This document shows, piece by piece, positions 1 through 6,289 of a stretch of 20,899 bases of DNA; position 1 is the first letter of the stretch; each line of letters begins with the position of its first letter. The DNA is taken from NCBI GenBank assembly GCA_945874585.1, contig CAMCHB010000009.1:1-20899 (forward strand), written 5' to 3'. The notes below the pieces were generated by a model. The model saw only the letters and a list, made by a program, of their open reading frames with translations. It did no database searches and was not told the origin of the DNA. Origin of the DNA: an uncultured Clostridium sp. (GTDB taxonomy: Bacteria > Bacillota > Clostridia > TANB77 > CAG-508). A program made the translations under genes and the position numbers.

Positions 1-11
1 TAACAAAACGT

Positions 12-803
12 TTAACTTTTGCATTTTTGCTTTAATAATTTCTTTACTTTCATCTCTTGATCTTTTACTAAATCTTGATCTAATAAGCAGATTTCAGAAT
101 AGAATTTTCCAACTCTACCTTGAACTATTTTTTCAGCAATTGCTTCTGGTTTTCCTTCATTCATAGCTTGTGCTTTTAAGATTTCCATTTCTTTGTCTAA
201 AACATCCTTTGGAACATCTTTTTCTGCTAAATATTCTGGTTTAGCAGCTGCAATTTGCATGCATATGTCTTTTGCAAGTTCTTCATCTGCTACAGTCATA
301 TCAACTAATACGCCGATTTTACCATCGCCATGAATATAGCTTTCAACCATTCCTTCTGTTTCAAATCTTTGGAATCTTCTAATCGTGATATTTTCACCAA
401 TTGTTGCAATTTTATTGGTTAAAACTTCTTGTACTGTTTTTCCTTCTTCAGCCATAGAAGGTTGTGCCAATAATGCTGCCACATCACTTGGATTTTTTTC
501 AACGATTTGTTTTGCAACTTCAGCTACAAATTCTCTAAATTCAGCATTTTTAGCCACAAAATCTGTTTCTGCATTAACTTCTACAACAGTACCTACTTTT
601 TTATCGGCAGATACATAAGAAGCAACAATACCCTCTGCTGCAATACGATCAGATTTTTTAGCAGCTTTTGTAATACCTCTTTCTCTTAAAAGCTCCATTG
701 CTTTTTCCATATCTCCATCTGTTTCTGTTAATACTTTTTTGCAGTCCATCATACCTGCACCTGTTTTTTCTCTTAAAGATTTTACTTGTTGTGCTGTTAT
801 CAT
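12..803 (-). CDS. tsf: Elongation factor Ts
   Basis: Guanine-nucleotide exchange factor that regenerates EF-Tu-GTP in the cytoplasm. The N-terminal UBA-like segment (about residues 1-50, with LREKTGAGMMDCKKVL) binds EF-Tu, and the family motif TDFVAKN follows at about residue 80. An upstream in-frame TTG at 812 would add three residues, but the GGGGG ribosome-binding site then overlaps it. From ATG 803 the spacing is about 9 nt and the protein begins MITAQQVKSL, so 803 is preferred (263 aa). This is somewhat short for a clostridial EF-Ts, but both ends look complete. It follows rpsB by 18 nt and is almost certainly co-transcribed with it. The stop codon lies 11 nt from the window edge, so any terminator is outside. 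Confidence 0.97.
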   Translation of the reverse strand: MITAQQVKSLREKTGAGMMDCKKVLTETDGDMEKAMELLRERGITKAAKKSDRIAAEGIVASYVSADKKVGTVVEVNAETDFVAKNAEFREFVAEVAKQIVEKNPSDVAALLAQPSMAEEGKTVQEVLTNKIATIGENITIRRFQRFETEGMVESYIHGDGKIGVLVDMTVADEELAKDICMQIAAAKPEYLAEKDVPKDVLDKEMEILKAQAMNEGKPEAIAEKIVQGRVGKFYSEICLLDQDLVKDQEMKVKKLLKQKCKS

Positions 804-821
804 ATCATCCAACCCCCTTTA

Positions 822-1595
822 TTATTCTTTTTCAGCTACGACTTGCTCCATATCAGTTGCTTCTTCTTTTACGCTTTGCTCTTCAGCTTCTGGTGCAGTA
901 GCATCCATAGCTTCGCCTTGTCTGCCTTCAATAACTGCATTTGCCATAACATCTGCAATTAGTTTAACAGCACGAATAGCGTCATCATTTCCTGGAATAG
1001 GATAATCAACATCTTCTGGATTGCAGTTTGTATCAATTAAACCTACAACTGGAATATTTAACTTTCTTGCTTCTAAGATAGCAATTCTTTCTTTTTTAGG
1101 ATCTACGATAAAGATAGCACCTGGTAATTTTTTCATTTCTTTAATACCACCAAGGTTTTTCTCTAATTTTTCCATTTCTTTTTTAAGATTGATAACTTCC
1201 TTTTTAGGTAATAAATCGAAAGTTCCATCTGTGCTCATTTCTTCTAGTTTCTTTAATCTTTCAACTCTTTTTTGAATTGTTTTATAGTTAGTAAGCATTC
1301 CACCTAACCATCTTTGATCAACATAAAACATATTGCATTTTAAAGCTGCTTCTTTTACACATTCTTGTGCTTGTTTTTTTGTTCCAACGAACAAAATGTC
1401 TTTTCCTTCTTCAGCTTGCTCTTTGATGAATGCATATGCCTCATCTAATTTTTTTGATGTTTTTTGTAAATCAATAATATGGATTCCATTTCTAGCTTGG
1501 AAAATGTATTCAGCCATTTTAGGATCCCATCTTCTTGTTTGATGTCCAAAATGAACACCTGCTTCTAATAATTGTTTCATAGCGACTACTGCCAT
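822..1595 (-). CDS. rpsB: 30S ribosomal protein S2
   Basis: Structural protein of the small ribosomal subunit. Hallmarks are [22 protein letters not shown] at the N-terminus, the FVGTKKQAQ and [11 protein letters not shown] segments, and [27 protein letters not shown] near residue 200. The C-terminus is an acidic Glu-rich tail. A TTG at 1601 is in frame, but ATG 1595 is chosen: GAGGAGG stands 8 nt upstream and the protein then starts MAVVAMKQ, the usual S2 start (257 aa). It is the first gene of the rpsB-tsf operon, behind a promoter at 1703-1731 and a structured leader of about 100 nt. Confidence 0.97.
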   Translation of the reverse strand: MAVVAMKQLLEAGVHFGHQTRRWDPKMAEYIFQARNGIHIIDLQKTSKKLDEAYAFIKEQAEEGKDILFVGTKKQAQECVKEAALKCNMFYVDQRWLGGMLTNYKTIQKRVERLKKLEEMSTDGTFDLLPKKEVINLKKEMEKLEKNLGGIKEMKKLPGAIFIVDPKKERIAILEARKLNIPVVGLIDTNCNPEDVDYPIPGNDDAIRAVKLIADVMANAVIEGRQGEAMDATAPEAEEQSVKEEATDMEQVVAEKE

Positions 1596-1624
1596 TTTCA
1601 ATTCCTCCTCTTTGTTTTGACATC

Positions 1625-1681
1625 CATATACTTTCCATTTAAGAACACTTTAGAAAAGCACAATCTTAAACTAAGTATATG
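1625..1681 (-). promoter_or_regulatory. Nested hairpin in the rpsB mRNA leader
   Basis: In the rpsB leader the minus strand has a 9-bp perfect outer stem (1625-1633 with 1673-1681), a 7-bp perfect middle stem (1638-1644 with 1664-1670) and a wobble-rich inner stem around a three-base loop. It lies between the promoter and the ribosome-binding site. Autogenous control by S2 is known in other bacteria, so an autoregulatory role is plausible, but it is inference. Confidence 0.55.
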
Positions 1682-1702
1682 TGTTTATTTTTTAACTCTG
1701 AT

Positions 1703-1731
1703 AGTATATCAAAAAAATCAGATAAAATCAA
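1703..1731 (-). promoter_or_regulatory. Promoter of rpsB-tsf
   Basis: TTGATT (-35, 1726-1731) and TATACT (-10, 1703-1708) are separated by exactly 17 bases on the minus strand. The predicted start near 1696 gives a leader of about 100 nt before rpsB. Confidence 0.8.
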
Positions 1732-1762
1732 TACATTTTCCACATTTTATCCGACTTTTCCG

Positions 1763-1788
1763 AAAAAAGCTGTGCTAAAAAACACAGC
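1763..1788 (-). terminator. Terminator after lexA
   Basis: On the minus strand GCTGTG and CACAGC form a 6-bp stem around an 8-base loop, followed at once by six T. It starts 15 nt past the lexA stop and separates lexA from the rpsB promoter. Confidence 0.85.
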
Positions 1789-1803
1789 CTACTTGTTCTT
1801 ATT

Positions 1804-2466
1804 TTATAATTTACGAAATACGCCACAAACTTTTCCTAATATCATGCAATCTGGCACAATGATAGGATCCATCGTACTATTTTGTGGTTGTAAACGTATG
1901 TGATCTTTCTCTTTATAAAATGTTTTTACTGTTGCTTCATCTCCTATAAGAGCTACCACAATTTCTCCATTTTCTGCCGTATTTTGCTTACGTACCAAAA
2001 TATAGTCCCCATCTAAAATACCAGCTTCAATCATGCTTTCTCCACGGACGGTTAGCATAAAGCTTTCGCTGTTTCCTACAAAATCGATAGGAATTGGAAA
2101 TGTATCGGTAATATTTTCAACTGCTAAAATAGGGGCTCCTGCTGTAATTTTTCCGACCACCGGTACCTCTACCATTTCTTTTCCAGAATATACCTCTTTT
2201 TGAGTAGGTGATTTTTTTTCGTCTAGTCCACCTTTTAATAATTTCAAAGTTCTTCCTTTTTGCTGTTCACGTTTGATATATCCCTTTTCTTCTAATTTGT
2301 TTAAATAACCATGAACAGTTGCTGTTGAGCGCAACCCAACGGCTTTTCCGATCTCGCGAACAGATGGTGGATAACCATTTGCTTTAATCTGCTTTTGTAC
2401 AAATTTCAAAATGGCCTTTTCGCGTGCATTTAATTCTGCCTTTTCCTTACTTTTCTTCTTTCTCAC
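1804..2466 (-). CDS. lexA: LexA SOS repressor (self-cleaving)
   Basis: Transcriptional repressor of the DNA-damage response, inactivated by RecA-stimulated self-cleavage. The winged-helix DNA-binding domain covers about residues 10-75, with [23 protein letters not shown] as the recognition segment. The S24 peptidase domain follows: cleavage site Ala109-Gly110 in KITAGAP, catalytic Ser144 in GESM and Lys181 in ATVKTF, so self-cleavage should be intact. The start is GTG at 2466 behind AAAGGAAAG; the ATG 7 nt upstream is in another frame and stops quickly. At 220 aa it is slightly longer than B. subtilis LexA. It is monocistronic, with its own promoter and terminator. The operator-like palindrome over its -35 suggests autoregulation. 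Confidence 0.95.
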   Translation of the reverse strand: MRKKKSKEKAELNAREKAILKFVQKQIKANGYPPSVREIGKAVGLRSTATVHGYLNKLEEKGYIKREQQKGRTLKLLKGGLDEKKSPTQKEVYSGKEMVEVPVVGKITAGAPILAVENITDTFPIPIDFVGNSESFMLTVRGESMIEAGILDGDYILVRKQNTAENGEIVVALIGDEATVKTFYKEKDHIRLQPQNSTMDPIIVPDCMILGKVCGVFRKL

Positions 2467-2532
2467 AAAACATCTTTCCTTTCTCTACTCATCACATTTT
2501 AACAAGCCTACATCTTCTCCTATTTTGTGGAA

Positions 2533-2571
2533 AGTATATCATAGAAAATGAAAAATGTCAAACAAAAGTTT
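2533..2571 (-). promoter_or_regulatory. lexA promoter with putative LexA box
   Basis: TTGACA (2556-2561) and TATACT (2533-2538) are spaced by 17 bases, close to perfect consensus. AAAC-TTTT-GTTT at 2560-2571 overlaps the -35 by two bases. It has the inverted-repeat geometry of Firmicute LexA boxes (GAAC-N4-GTTC, with GTTT half-sites known in clostridia), but both half-sites differ from GAAC by one base. The promoter is strong evidence; the operator is an inference. Confidence 0.7.
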
Positions 2572-2616
2572 TGGTTTTTATTAGATTTTGGAATAGAGAA
2601 AAGTCCCCTTACATAC

Positions 2617-2649
2617 TAAAAAGATATAGACAATACTTTGCCTATATCT
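2617..2649 (-). terminator. Terminator after spoIIQ
   Basis: AGATATAG and CTATATCT form an 8-bp stem (2622-2629 with 2642-2649) followed by a T-run on the minus strand, beginning about 6 nt after the spoIIQ stop. It closes the sporulation cluster. Confidence 0.8.
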
Positions 2650-2654
2650 CCTTT

Positions 2655-3491
2655 TTATTGTGCAATATAAATATTGGGATCCACGTTTTCATCGTTTTTC
2701 AAAATTTCAAAATGCAAATGAGCTTCATCTGCGATTTCAAAAATAGCTGTGTTTCCAACAGTTCCAATGGTTTGTCCACTCTTTACTTCTTCTCCTTCTG
2801 TTACAAACTCAGCTGTTAATAAATTCGCATACACGGTTTTAAATTGATTTTGATGTTCTATCACAACTGTCAATCCATAACGAGGATCATTCTTAATAGC
2901 TATTACTTTTCCATCTGCTGCTGCCTTAACCACACTTGTTTTCTCAGCTTTTAAATCAATTCCAGGGTGTGTCATCCATTCCTTCAAAGTTTCAGAATAC
3001 ACCAATTTATCTTGTGCATATTCTCTCATTTCTTCCCCATCAACTGGTTTGGTAAACACCGGATCCTCTGTTTTGTTTTCTTGCTTTTCTGTTTTGTTTT
3101 CGCTCTTTTTAGTCTTTTCCTTTGTTTTAACCGTATTTTCTTTGGCATTGGTTGTTGTCGTATTGACCTGCTGATTACTACTTGTATTGGAACTGATATG
3201 AAAGCTGGTGTTTTCGTTTATTTCATTTTTCATTTCATTGGCTTGTATGACATTTTTTCCAAGTGAACTACTGGTTTGGGCTGTCTGATTGTCCGCTTCA
3301 TTATCGACTTGATTTGGTACTAACTCTGTCAGTTTGGCAGCAGAAAAATCTTCCTTCGTTCCTTTATGATTTCCTCCATACACCACAAGCAACGCAATCA
3401 CAATAATGGCAGTTATACCAACTATGACAAAGGCTCCATACCAAATTGCTTTGGACTTTTCTTGATGATTTGATCTATTTTCTCTTCTCAT
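2655..3491 (-). CDS. spoIIQ: SpoIIQ-type LytM/M23 protein (forespore engulfment channel)
   Basis: Single-pass membrane protein: basic N-terminus, membrane helix at about residues 19-39, a long Asn/Thr/Lys/Glu-rich linker (about 65-145) and a C-terminal M23 domain (about 170-270). In known systems SpoIIQ sits in the forespore membrane and binds mother-cell SpoIIIAH to form the intercompartment channel. The assignment rests on the domain architecture, the length (278 aa; B. subtilis 283) and its place just after spoIID. Zinc ligands H175, D179 (HPGID) and H260 (HLHFE) are kept, but the usual catalytic His of the YxH motif is Asn (Y221-A-N223). It is therefore probably structural rather than an active endopeptidase. 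AAGGAGG precedes ATG 3491. A sigma-F-like promoter lies upstream. A generic M23 peptidase is the alternative. Confidence 0.85.
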   Translation of the reverse strand: MRRENRSNHQEKSKAIWYGAFVIVGITAIIVIALLVVYGGNHKGTKEDFSAAKLTELVPNQVDNEADNQTAQTSSSLGKNVIQANEMKNEINENTSFHISSNTSSNQQVNTTTTNAKENTVKTKEKTKKSENKTEKQENKTEDPVFTKPVDGEEMREYAQDKLVYSETLKEWMTHPGIDLKAEKTSVVKAAADGKVIAIKNDPRYGLTVVIEHQNQFKTVYANLLTAEFVTEGEEVKSGQTIGTVGNTAIFEIADEAHLHFEILKNDENVDPNIYIAQ

Positions 3492-3521
3492 TTCTTTCCT
3501 CCTTCATTTTGTCTTTATCCA

Positions 3522-3550
3522 AAGTATTTCCTTTTTTTTGAAGTTTATGC
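3522..3550 (-). promoter_or_regulatory. Putative sigma-F promoter of spoIIQ
   Basis: GCATA (3546-3550) fits the sigma-F -35 (GywTA), and GGAAATACTT (3522-3531) fits every position of the -10 (GGnrAnAnTw). The spacer is 14, one less than the usual 15. It lies in the 64-base spoIID-spoIIQ gap with a predicted leader of about 25 nt. B. subtilis spoIIQ is a known sigma-F target. Confidence 0.65.
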
Positions 3551-3555
3551 ACTTT

Positions 3556-4554
3556 TTACATAGAAATTATCGCAACATTTTGATAAAAGTGATGGATAAT
3601 TTCTTCATAATTTTCCCCCTGTTTTGCCAAGCTATCACTACCAGTTTGACTAAGTCCTACCCCATGTCCATATCCAATGACTGAAAAAGTTACTTGATTT
3701 TCTCCTACTTGAATAGCAAAATGTGCTGATTTTAAGCCAAATAATGTACGTGCTTCTACACCAGATAGCAAATGGTTGCCAATTTTTACTGTTTTTGCAC
3801 GCCCAGAGTCCGTATATTCTGTAATACAAATCGTATCTTCTCCCCAATGATCAATCTGAAAATCCGCATATTTTTCTTTCATTTTTTGCATCAATTCTTC
3901 TTTGGTCATAATAACTTGCGAAGCATATTGCTGGTAATTTTCTTCTCCAGCAGTTTCTACACTTTGTAAATATGGATAATCACTACCTCCCCACACGTTA
4001 ATTGGTACCTCTGTTTTTCCCCCGCTATTGGAATGAAAAAAAGCATTGATAGCTTTTCCTTCATACGTAATAATTTTTCCATGGGTACTATGAACCGCTT
4101 CCTCAATCTTATTCCAATTTTGTTGTCTTTGTCCTTCTTCCCATCGATTCATACGATCTTCTTTGGAAATCCACGCTTGACAGCAATTGGGATCATCGCA
4201 AATCTCTGCATTTTCTGGATGCTTTCCTGCCTTATGTTGGATTTTGTAAACCGTATAGGTCCTAGCCACCACAGCCTGTGCTTTCAATGCTTCTATTTCA
4301 AAGTCTGCTGGCATTTCGGCTGAAACGACTCCTAACAAATACGTATCCATCGGCAATTCTTCGACCGTTTGGCTTTTGGTATGCCATACACGAACTGTTT
4401 TTCCGTCGTTCCATTCTTCTGATGAAATGCTCGATGCCTCCTCATTTTCTCCCACGCTTCCCGTTTCTTGGCTTGCAAATGGTTTGGTAAAAACAAGTGG
4501 TATAACAAAAATTGCCAAGATTAAAAGTGCCATATAGCCTATTATTTTTTTCAT
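3556..4554 (-). CDS. spoIID: Stage II sporulation protein D (engulfment lytic transglycosylase)
   Basis: SpoIID cleaves peptidoglycan glycan strands during forespore engulfment, anchored in the mother-cell membrane by an N-terminal helix (about residues 4-23). The family core is present: VVSAEMPADFEIEALKAQAVVART with the likely catalytic Glu80, a Cys119/Cys124 segment (ICDDPNC) as found in clostridial zinc-binding SpoIID, HSNSGG at 174-179, NVWGGSDYPYL, and the C-terminal GYGHGVGLSQTG signature. Length is 332 aa, normal for the family. The ATG at 4554 overlaps the sigF stop as ATGA, so translation is probably coupled to sigF. That is odd, because spoIID is normally a mother-cell sigma-E gene. 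No clear sigma-E promoter was seen within sigF just upstream. Confidence 0.95.
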   Translation of the reverse strand: MKKIIGYMALLILAIFVIPLVFTKPFASQETGSVGENEEASSISSEEWNDGKTVRVWHTKSQTVEELPMDTYLLGVVSAEMPADFEIEALKAQAVVARTYTVYKIQHKAGKHPENAEICDDPNCCQAWISKEDRMNRWEEGQRQQNWNKIEEAVHSTHGKIITYEGKAINAFFHSNSGGKTEVPINVWGGSDYPYLQSVETAGEENYQQYASQVIMTKEELMQKMKEKYADFQIDHWGEDTICITEYTDSGRAKTVKIGNHLLSGVEARTLFGLKSAHFAIQVGENQVTFSVIGYGHGVGLSQTGSDSLAKQGENYEEIIHHFYQNVAIISM

Positions 4555-5291
4555 GATTCGCCTACCACCATTAACTTTTTCTTCATGTACTGCAGAATTC
4601 TTTTTTCAATACGTGATACCTGTACTTGATTGATTCCCAATATTTTCGCTACCTCTGTTTGTGTTTTTTCCTTGTAATAACGCAAAACAATGATTTCTTT
4701 TTCACGTGTCTCCAATTCATTGATCATATCTTGCAGACATATTTTATCAATAACACTGGCTGTTTCATCTTTTCCCACACGAATGCGTTCTATTTTGCTG
4801 GTTTTGCCATCTCCCTGATTGCCCTGATAAGCTTCTTCTTGAATGGATTCCAAAGGACGATCCGAATCCAATGCCACCGCAATTTCTTCTTTACTCACTT
4901 TTAAAATATCTGCTAATTCTGTTATACCAACTTCTCTCCCTTCTTTCATCATATATTCTCTTTGTACTTCTTTAATTTTAGCCAACAATTCTTTAATACT
5001 TCTACTAACTCGAATTAAGCCATCATCTCGTATGTATCTTTTTATTTCTCCTAGTATGTATGGTACCGCATAAGTTGATATTCGCACATCAAAATTAACA
5101 TCAAAACGTTTAATGGCCTTGATAAATCCAACACATCCAATTTGATACAAATCTTCTTTTTCATGGCCTCTTCCGTAAAAACGTTTTACAATGCTCCAGG
5201 TCAATCCCTCATTTTTCTTCAAAATTTCTTCCATGACTTGTTCATCTCCATTTTGTGCTTTGATAATATCCTCTATCTTCGTTTCATACAT
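4551..5291 (-). CDS. sigF: Forespore RNA polymerase sigma factor SigF
   Basis: First forespore-specific sigma factor, held inactive by SpoIIAB until SpoIIAA is dephosphorylated. Region 2 includes DLYQIGCVGFIKAIKRFD (about 47-64) and ISTYAVPYILGEIKRYIRDDG (about 71-91). Region 3 spans about 95-150. Region 4 ends with the helix-turn-helix KTQTEVAKILGINQVQVSRIE (about 209-229). By sequence alone it could be SigG, but it follows spoIIAA-spoIIAB directly and lacks the typical SigG N-terminal extension, so SigF is secure. ATG 5291 follows GAGAGGAG. The gap to spoIIAB is 27 nt and the stop overlaps spoIID by 4 nt. A linker at about 150-165 is Gln/Gly-rich. Confidence 0.94.
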   Translation of the reverse strand: MYETKIEDIIKAQNGDEQVMEEILKKNEGLTWSIVKRFYGRGHEKEDLYQIGCVGFIKAIKRFDVNFDVRISTYAVPYILGEIKRYIRDDGLIRVSRSIKELLAKIKEVQREYMMKEGREVGITELADILKVSKEEIAVALDSDRPLESIQEEAYQGNQGDGKTSKIERIRVGKDETASVIDKICLQDMINELETREKEIIVLRYYKEKTQTEVAKILGINQVQVSRIEKRILQYMKKKLMVVGES

Positions 5292-5318
5292 AAAAGCTCC
5301 TCTCTTTTGTCTAATTTT

Positions 5319-5798
5319 TTAAGTATGTAAAATACGTTTTCCTAAACTTGCCTCTTCCAGCTGGTTACATGCCTTTATTTTTTTCTTCATAGTCACTTTG
5401 GTCCCTAAACCAACAATGGATTCTACCTTCACTTCATCCATAAAACTTTCCATGATGGTAAAGCCCATTCCAGATCGCTCCAAATTTGGTTTGGATGTAT
5501 ACAGTGGCTCCATTGCTTTATCTACATTTGGGATTCCTTTACCCGTATCCGAGATTTCGATTGTAATGGTACGTTGAAAAATTCTTGCCTGTATTTGAAT
5601 GGTTCCCTCTCGATCCTCATAACCATGAATGATACAGTTTGTAACTGCCTCTGATACTGCCGTTTTTATGTCAGCTAATTCTTCAATGGTTGGATCCAAT
5701 TGGGATGCAAAAGCTGCCACTGTAATTCTGGCAAATGCCTCATTATTGGATTTACTTAAAAATTCCAATCGCATTTCATTTTCATACACTTCCTTCAT
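5319..5798 (-). CDS. spoIIAB: Anti-sigma-F factor / serine kinase SpoIIAB
   Basis: Binds SigF and blocks it, and phosphorylates SpoIIAA with ATP. It is a GHKL-fold kinase: N-box [12 protein letters not shown] (about 50-61, Asn54 for Mg-ATP), DTGKGIP at 84-90 (G1 box) and [11 protein letters not shown] at 109-119 (G2 box). The overall sequence follows the SpoIIAB pattern, from [18 protein letters not shown] onward. Length is 159 aa against 146 in B. subtilis; the extra residues are a C-terminal tail after about residue 140. ATG 5798 has AGGAGG 5 nt upstream, 15 nt after the spoIIAA stop. It is the second gene of the operon. Confidence 0.96.
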   Translation of the reverse strand: MKEVYENEMRLEFLSKSNNEAFARITVAAFASQLDPTIEELADIKTAVSEAVTNCIIHGYEDREGTIQIQARIFQRTITIEISDTGKGIPNVDKAMEPLYTSKPNLERSGMGFTIMESFMDEVKVESIVGLGTKVTMKKKIKACNQLEEASLGKRILHT

Positions 5799-5813
5799 AC
5801 TTTCCTCCTATTT

Positions 5814-6134
5814 TTAATTTACTTTACTTTGTTCTAACGGAATAATCTTCGTGACACCAGACATGTCCAATATTTTTTGCAAATTTTCCTTTACATTGCG
5901 CATTACCAATTTTCCTCCTAGCATGGATATTAGTTTGTAACGCCCAACAATCATTCCAATTCCGGAACTATCCATAAAAGAAACATGATCAAAATCAAGT
6001 ACAACTCTTTTTGGCATATATCTTTGAATTTCATAATCAGCCCTCCTTCTGATGGTTTCAACAGCATGATGATCGATTTCCTCATCAATTTGAATGACTA
6101 ATAAACTATCTTTTCGGTTGAAATCTATTTTCAC
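5814..6134 (-). CDS. spoIIAA: Anti-anti-sigma factor SpoIIAA
   Basis: STAS-domain protein that, when unphosphorylated, pulls SpoIIAB off SigF. The phosphorylation loop FMDSSGIGMIVGRYK is present; Ser57 (second Ser) corresponds to Ser58 of B. subtilis. The frame stays open to 6266, but that extension runs back through the sigma-H-like promoter. The ATG at 6146 has no Shine-Dalgarno. GTG 6134 has GGAGG 5 nt upstream and gives 106 aa, starting like known SpoIIAA (117 aa in B. subtilis), so GTG 6134 is chosen. It is the first gene of spoIIA. A small hairpin (GAGCA/TGCTC, 6149-6162) stands just upstream of the ribosome-binding site. Confidence 0.94.
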   Translation of the reverse strand: MKIDFNRKDSLLVIQIDEEIDHHAVETIRRRADYEIQRYMPKRVVLDFDHVSFMDSSGIGMIVGRYKLISMLGGKLVMRNVKENLQKILDMSGVTKIIPLEQSKVN

Positions 6135-6183
6135 ATTTACCTCCATTCGAGCATAATTGCTCTTATTAAATGTTCTATTTATT

Positions 6184-6212
6184 GTATACGATATTTGGTA
6201 ATTTTTTCCTTT
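6184..6212 (-). promoter_or_regulatory. Putative sigma-H promoter of the spoIIA operon
   Basis: AAAGGAAAA (6204-6212), 11 bases, then ATCGTATAC (6184-6192) matches the sigma-H pattern RnAGGAwWW-N11/12-RnnGAATww, with GTAT in place of GAAT and a final C. B. subtilis spoIIA is transcribed by sigma-H with Spo0A. A sequence related to the Spo0A box, TTTGTCGTT, lies upstream at 6231-6239, but matches the 0A core imperfectly. Confidence 0.55.
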
Positions 6213-6236
6213 CGTTTTTGTAAGTTTTCGAACGAC

Positions 6237-6277
6237 AAAAAAAGACCAAATCTGCTTTTTACGCAAATTTGATCTTT
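6237..6277 (-). terminator. Terminator of the long operon, after the WG-repeat gene
   Basis: A 15-bp stem with two G-T wobbles (AAAGATCAAATTTGC with GCAGATTTGGTCTTT), a 7-base loop and a run of T on the minus strand. It starts 12 nt after the stop at 6290 and insulates the spoIIA promoter. Confidence 0.92.
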
Positions 6278-6289
6278 TTATTTATTCTC

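Noticed and set aside
2424..2819. 131-codon plus-strand frame
   Set aside because: Spans the lexA promoter and the spoIIQ terminator antisense to known genes, with no ribosome-binding site and Phe/Ser/Ile-rich shadow composition.
4555..4700. Sigma-E promoter for spoIID inside sigF
   Set aside because: Only weak resemblances (for example AATATT near 4640) without a fitting CATACAnT at the right distance.
6135..6266. N-terminal extension of SpoIIAA up to 6266
   Set aside because: It crosses the sigma-H-like promoter and part of the preceding terminator. GTG 6134 has an ideal ribosome-binding site and gives the expected family length.
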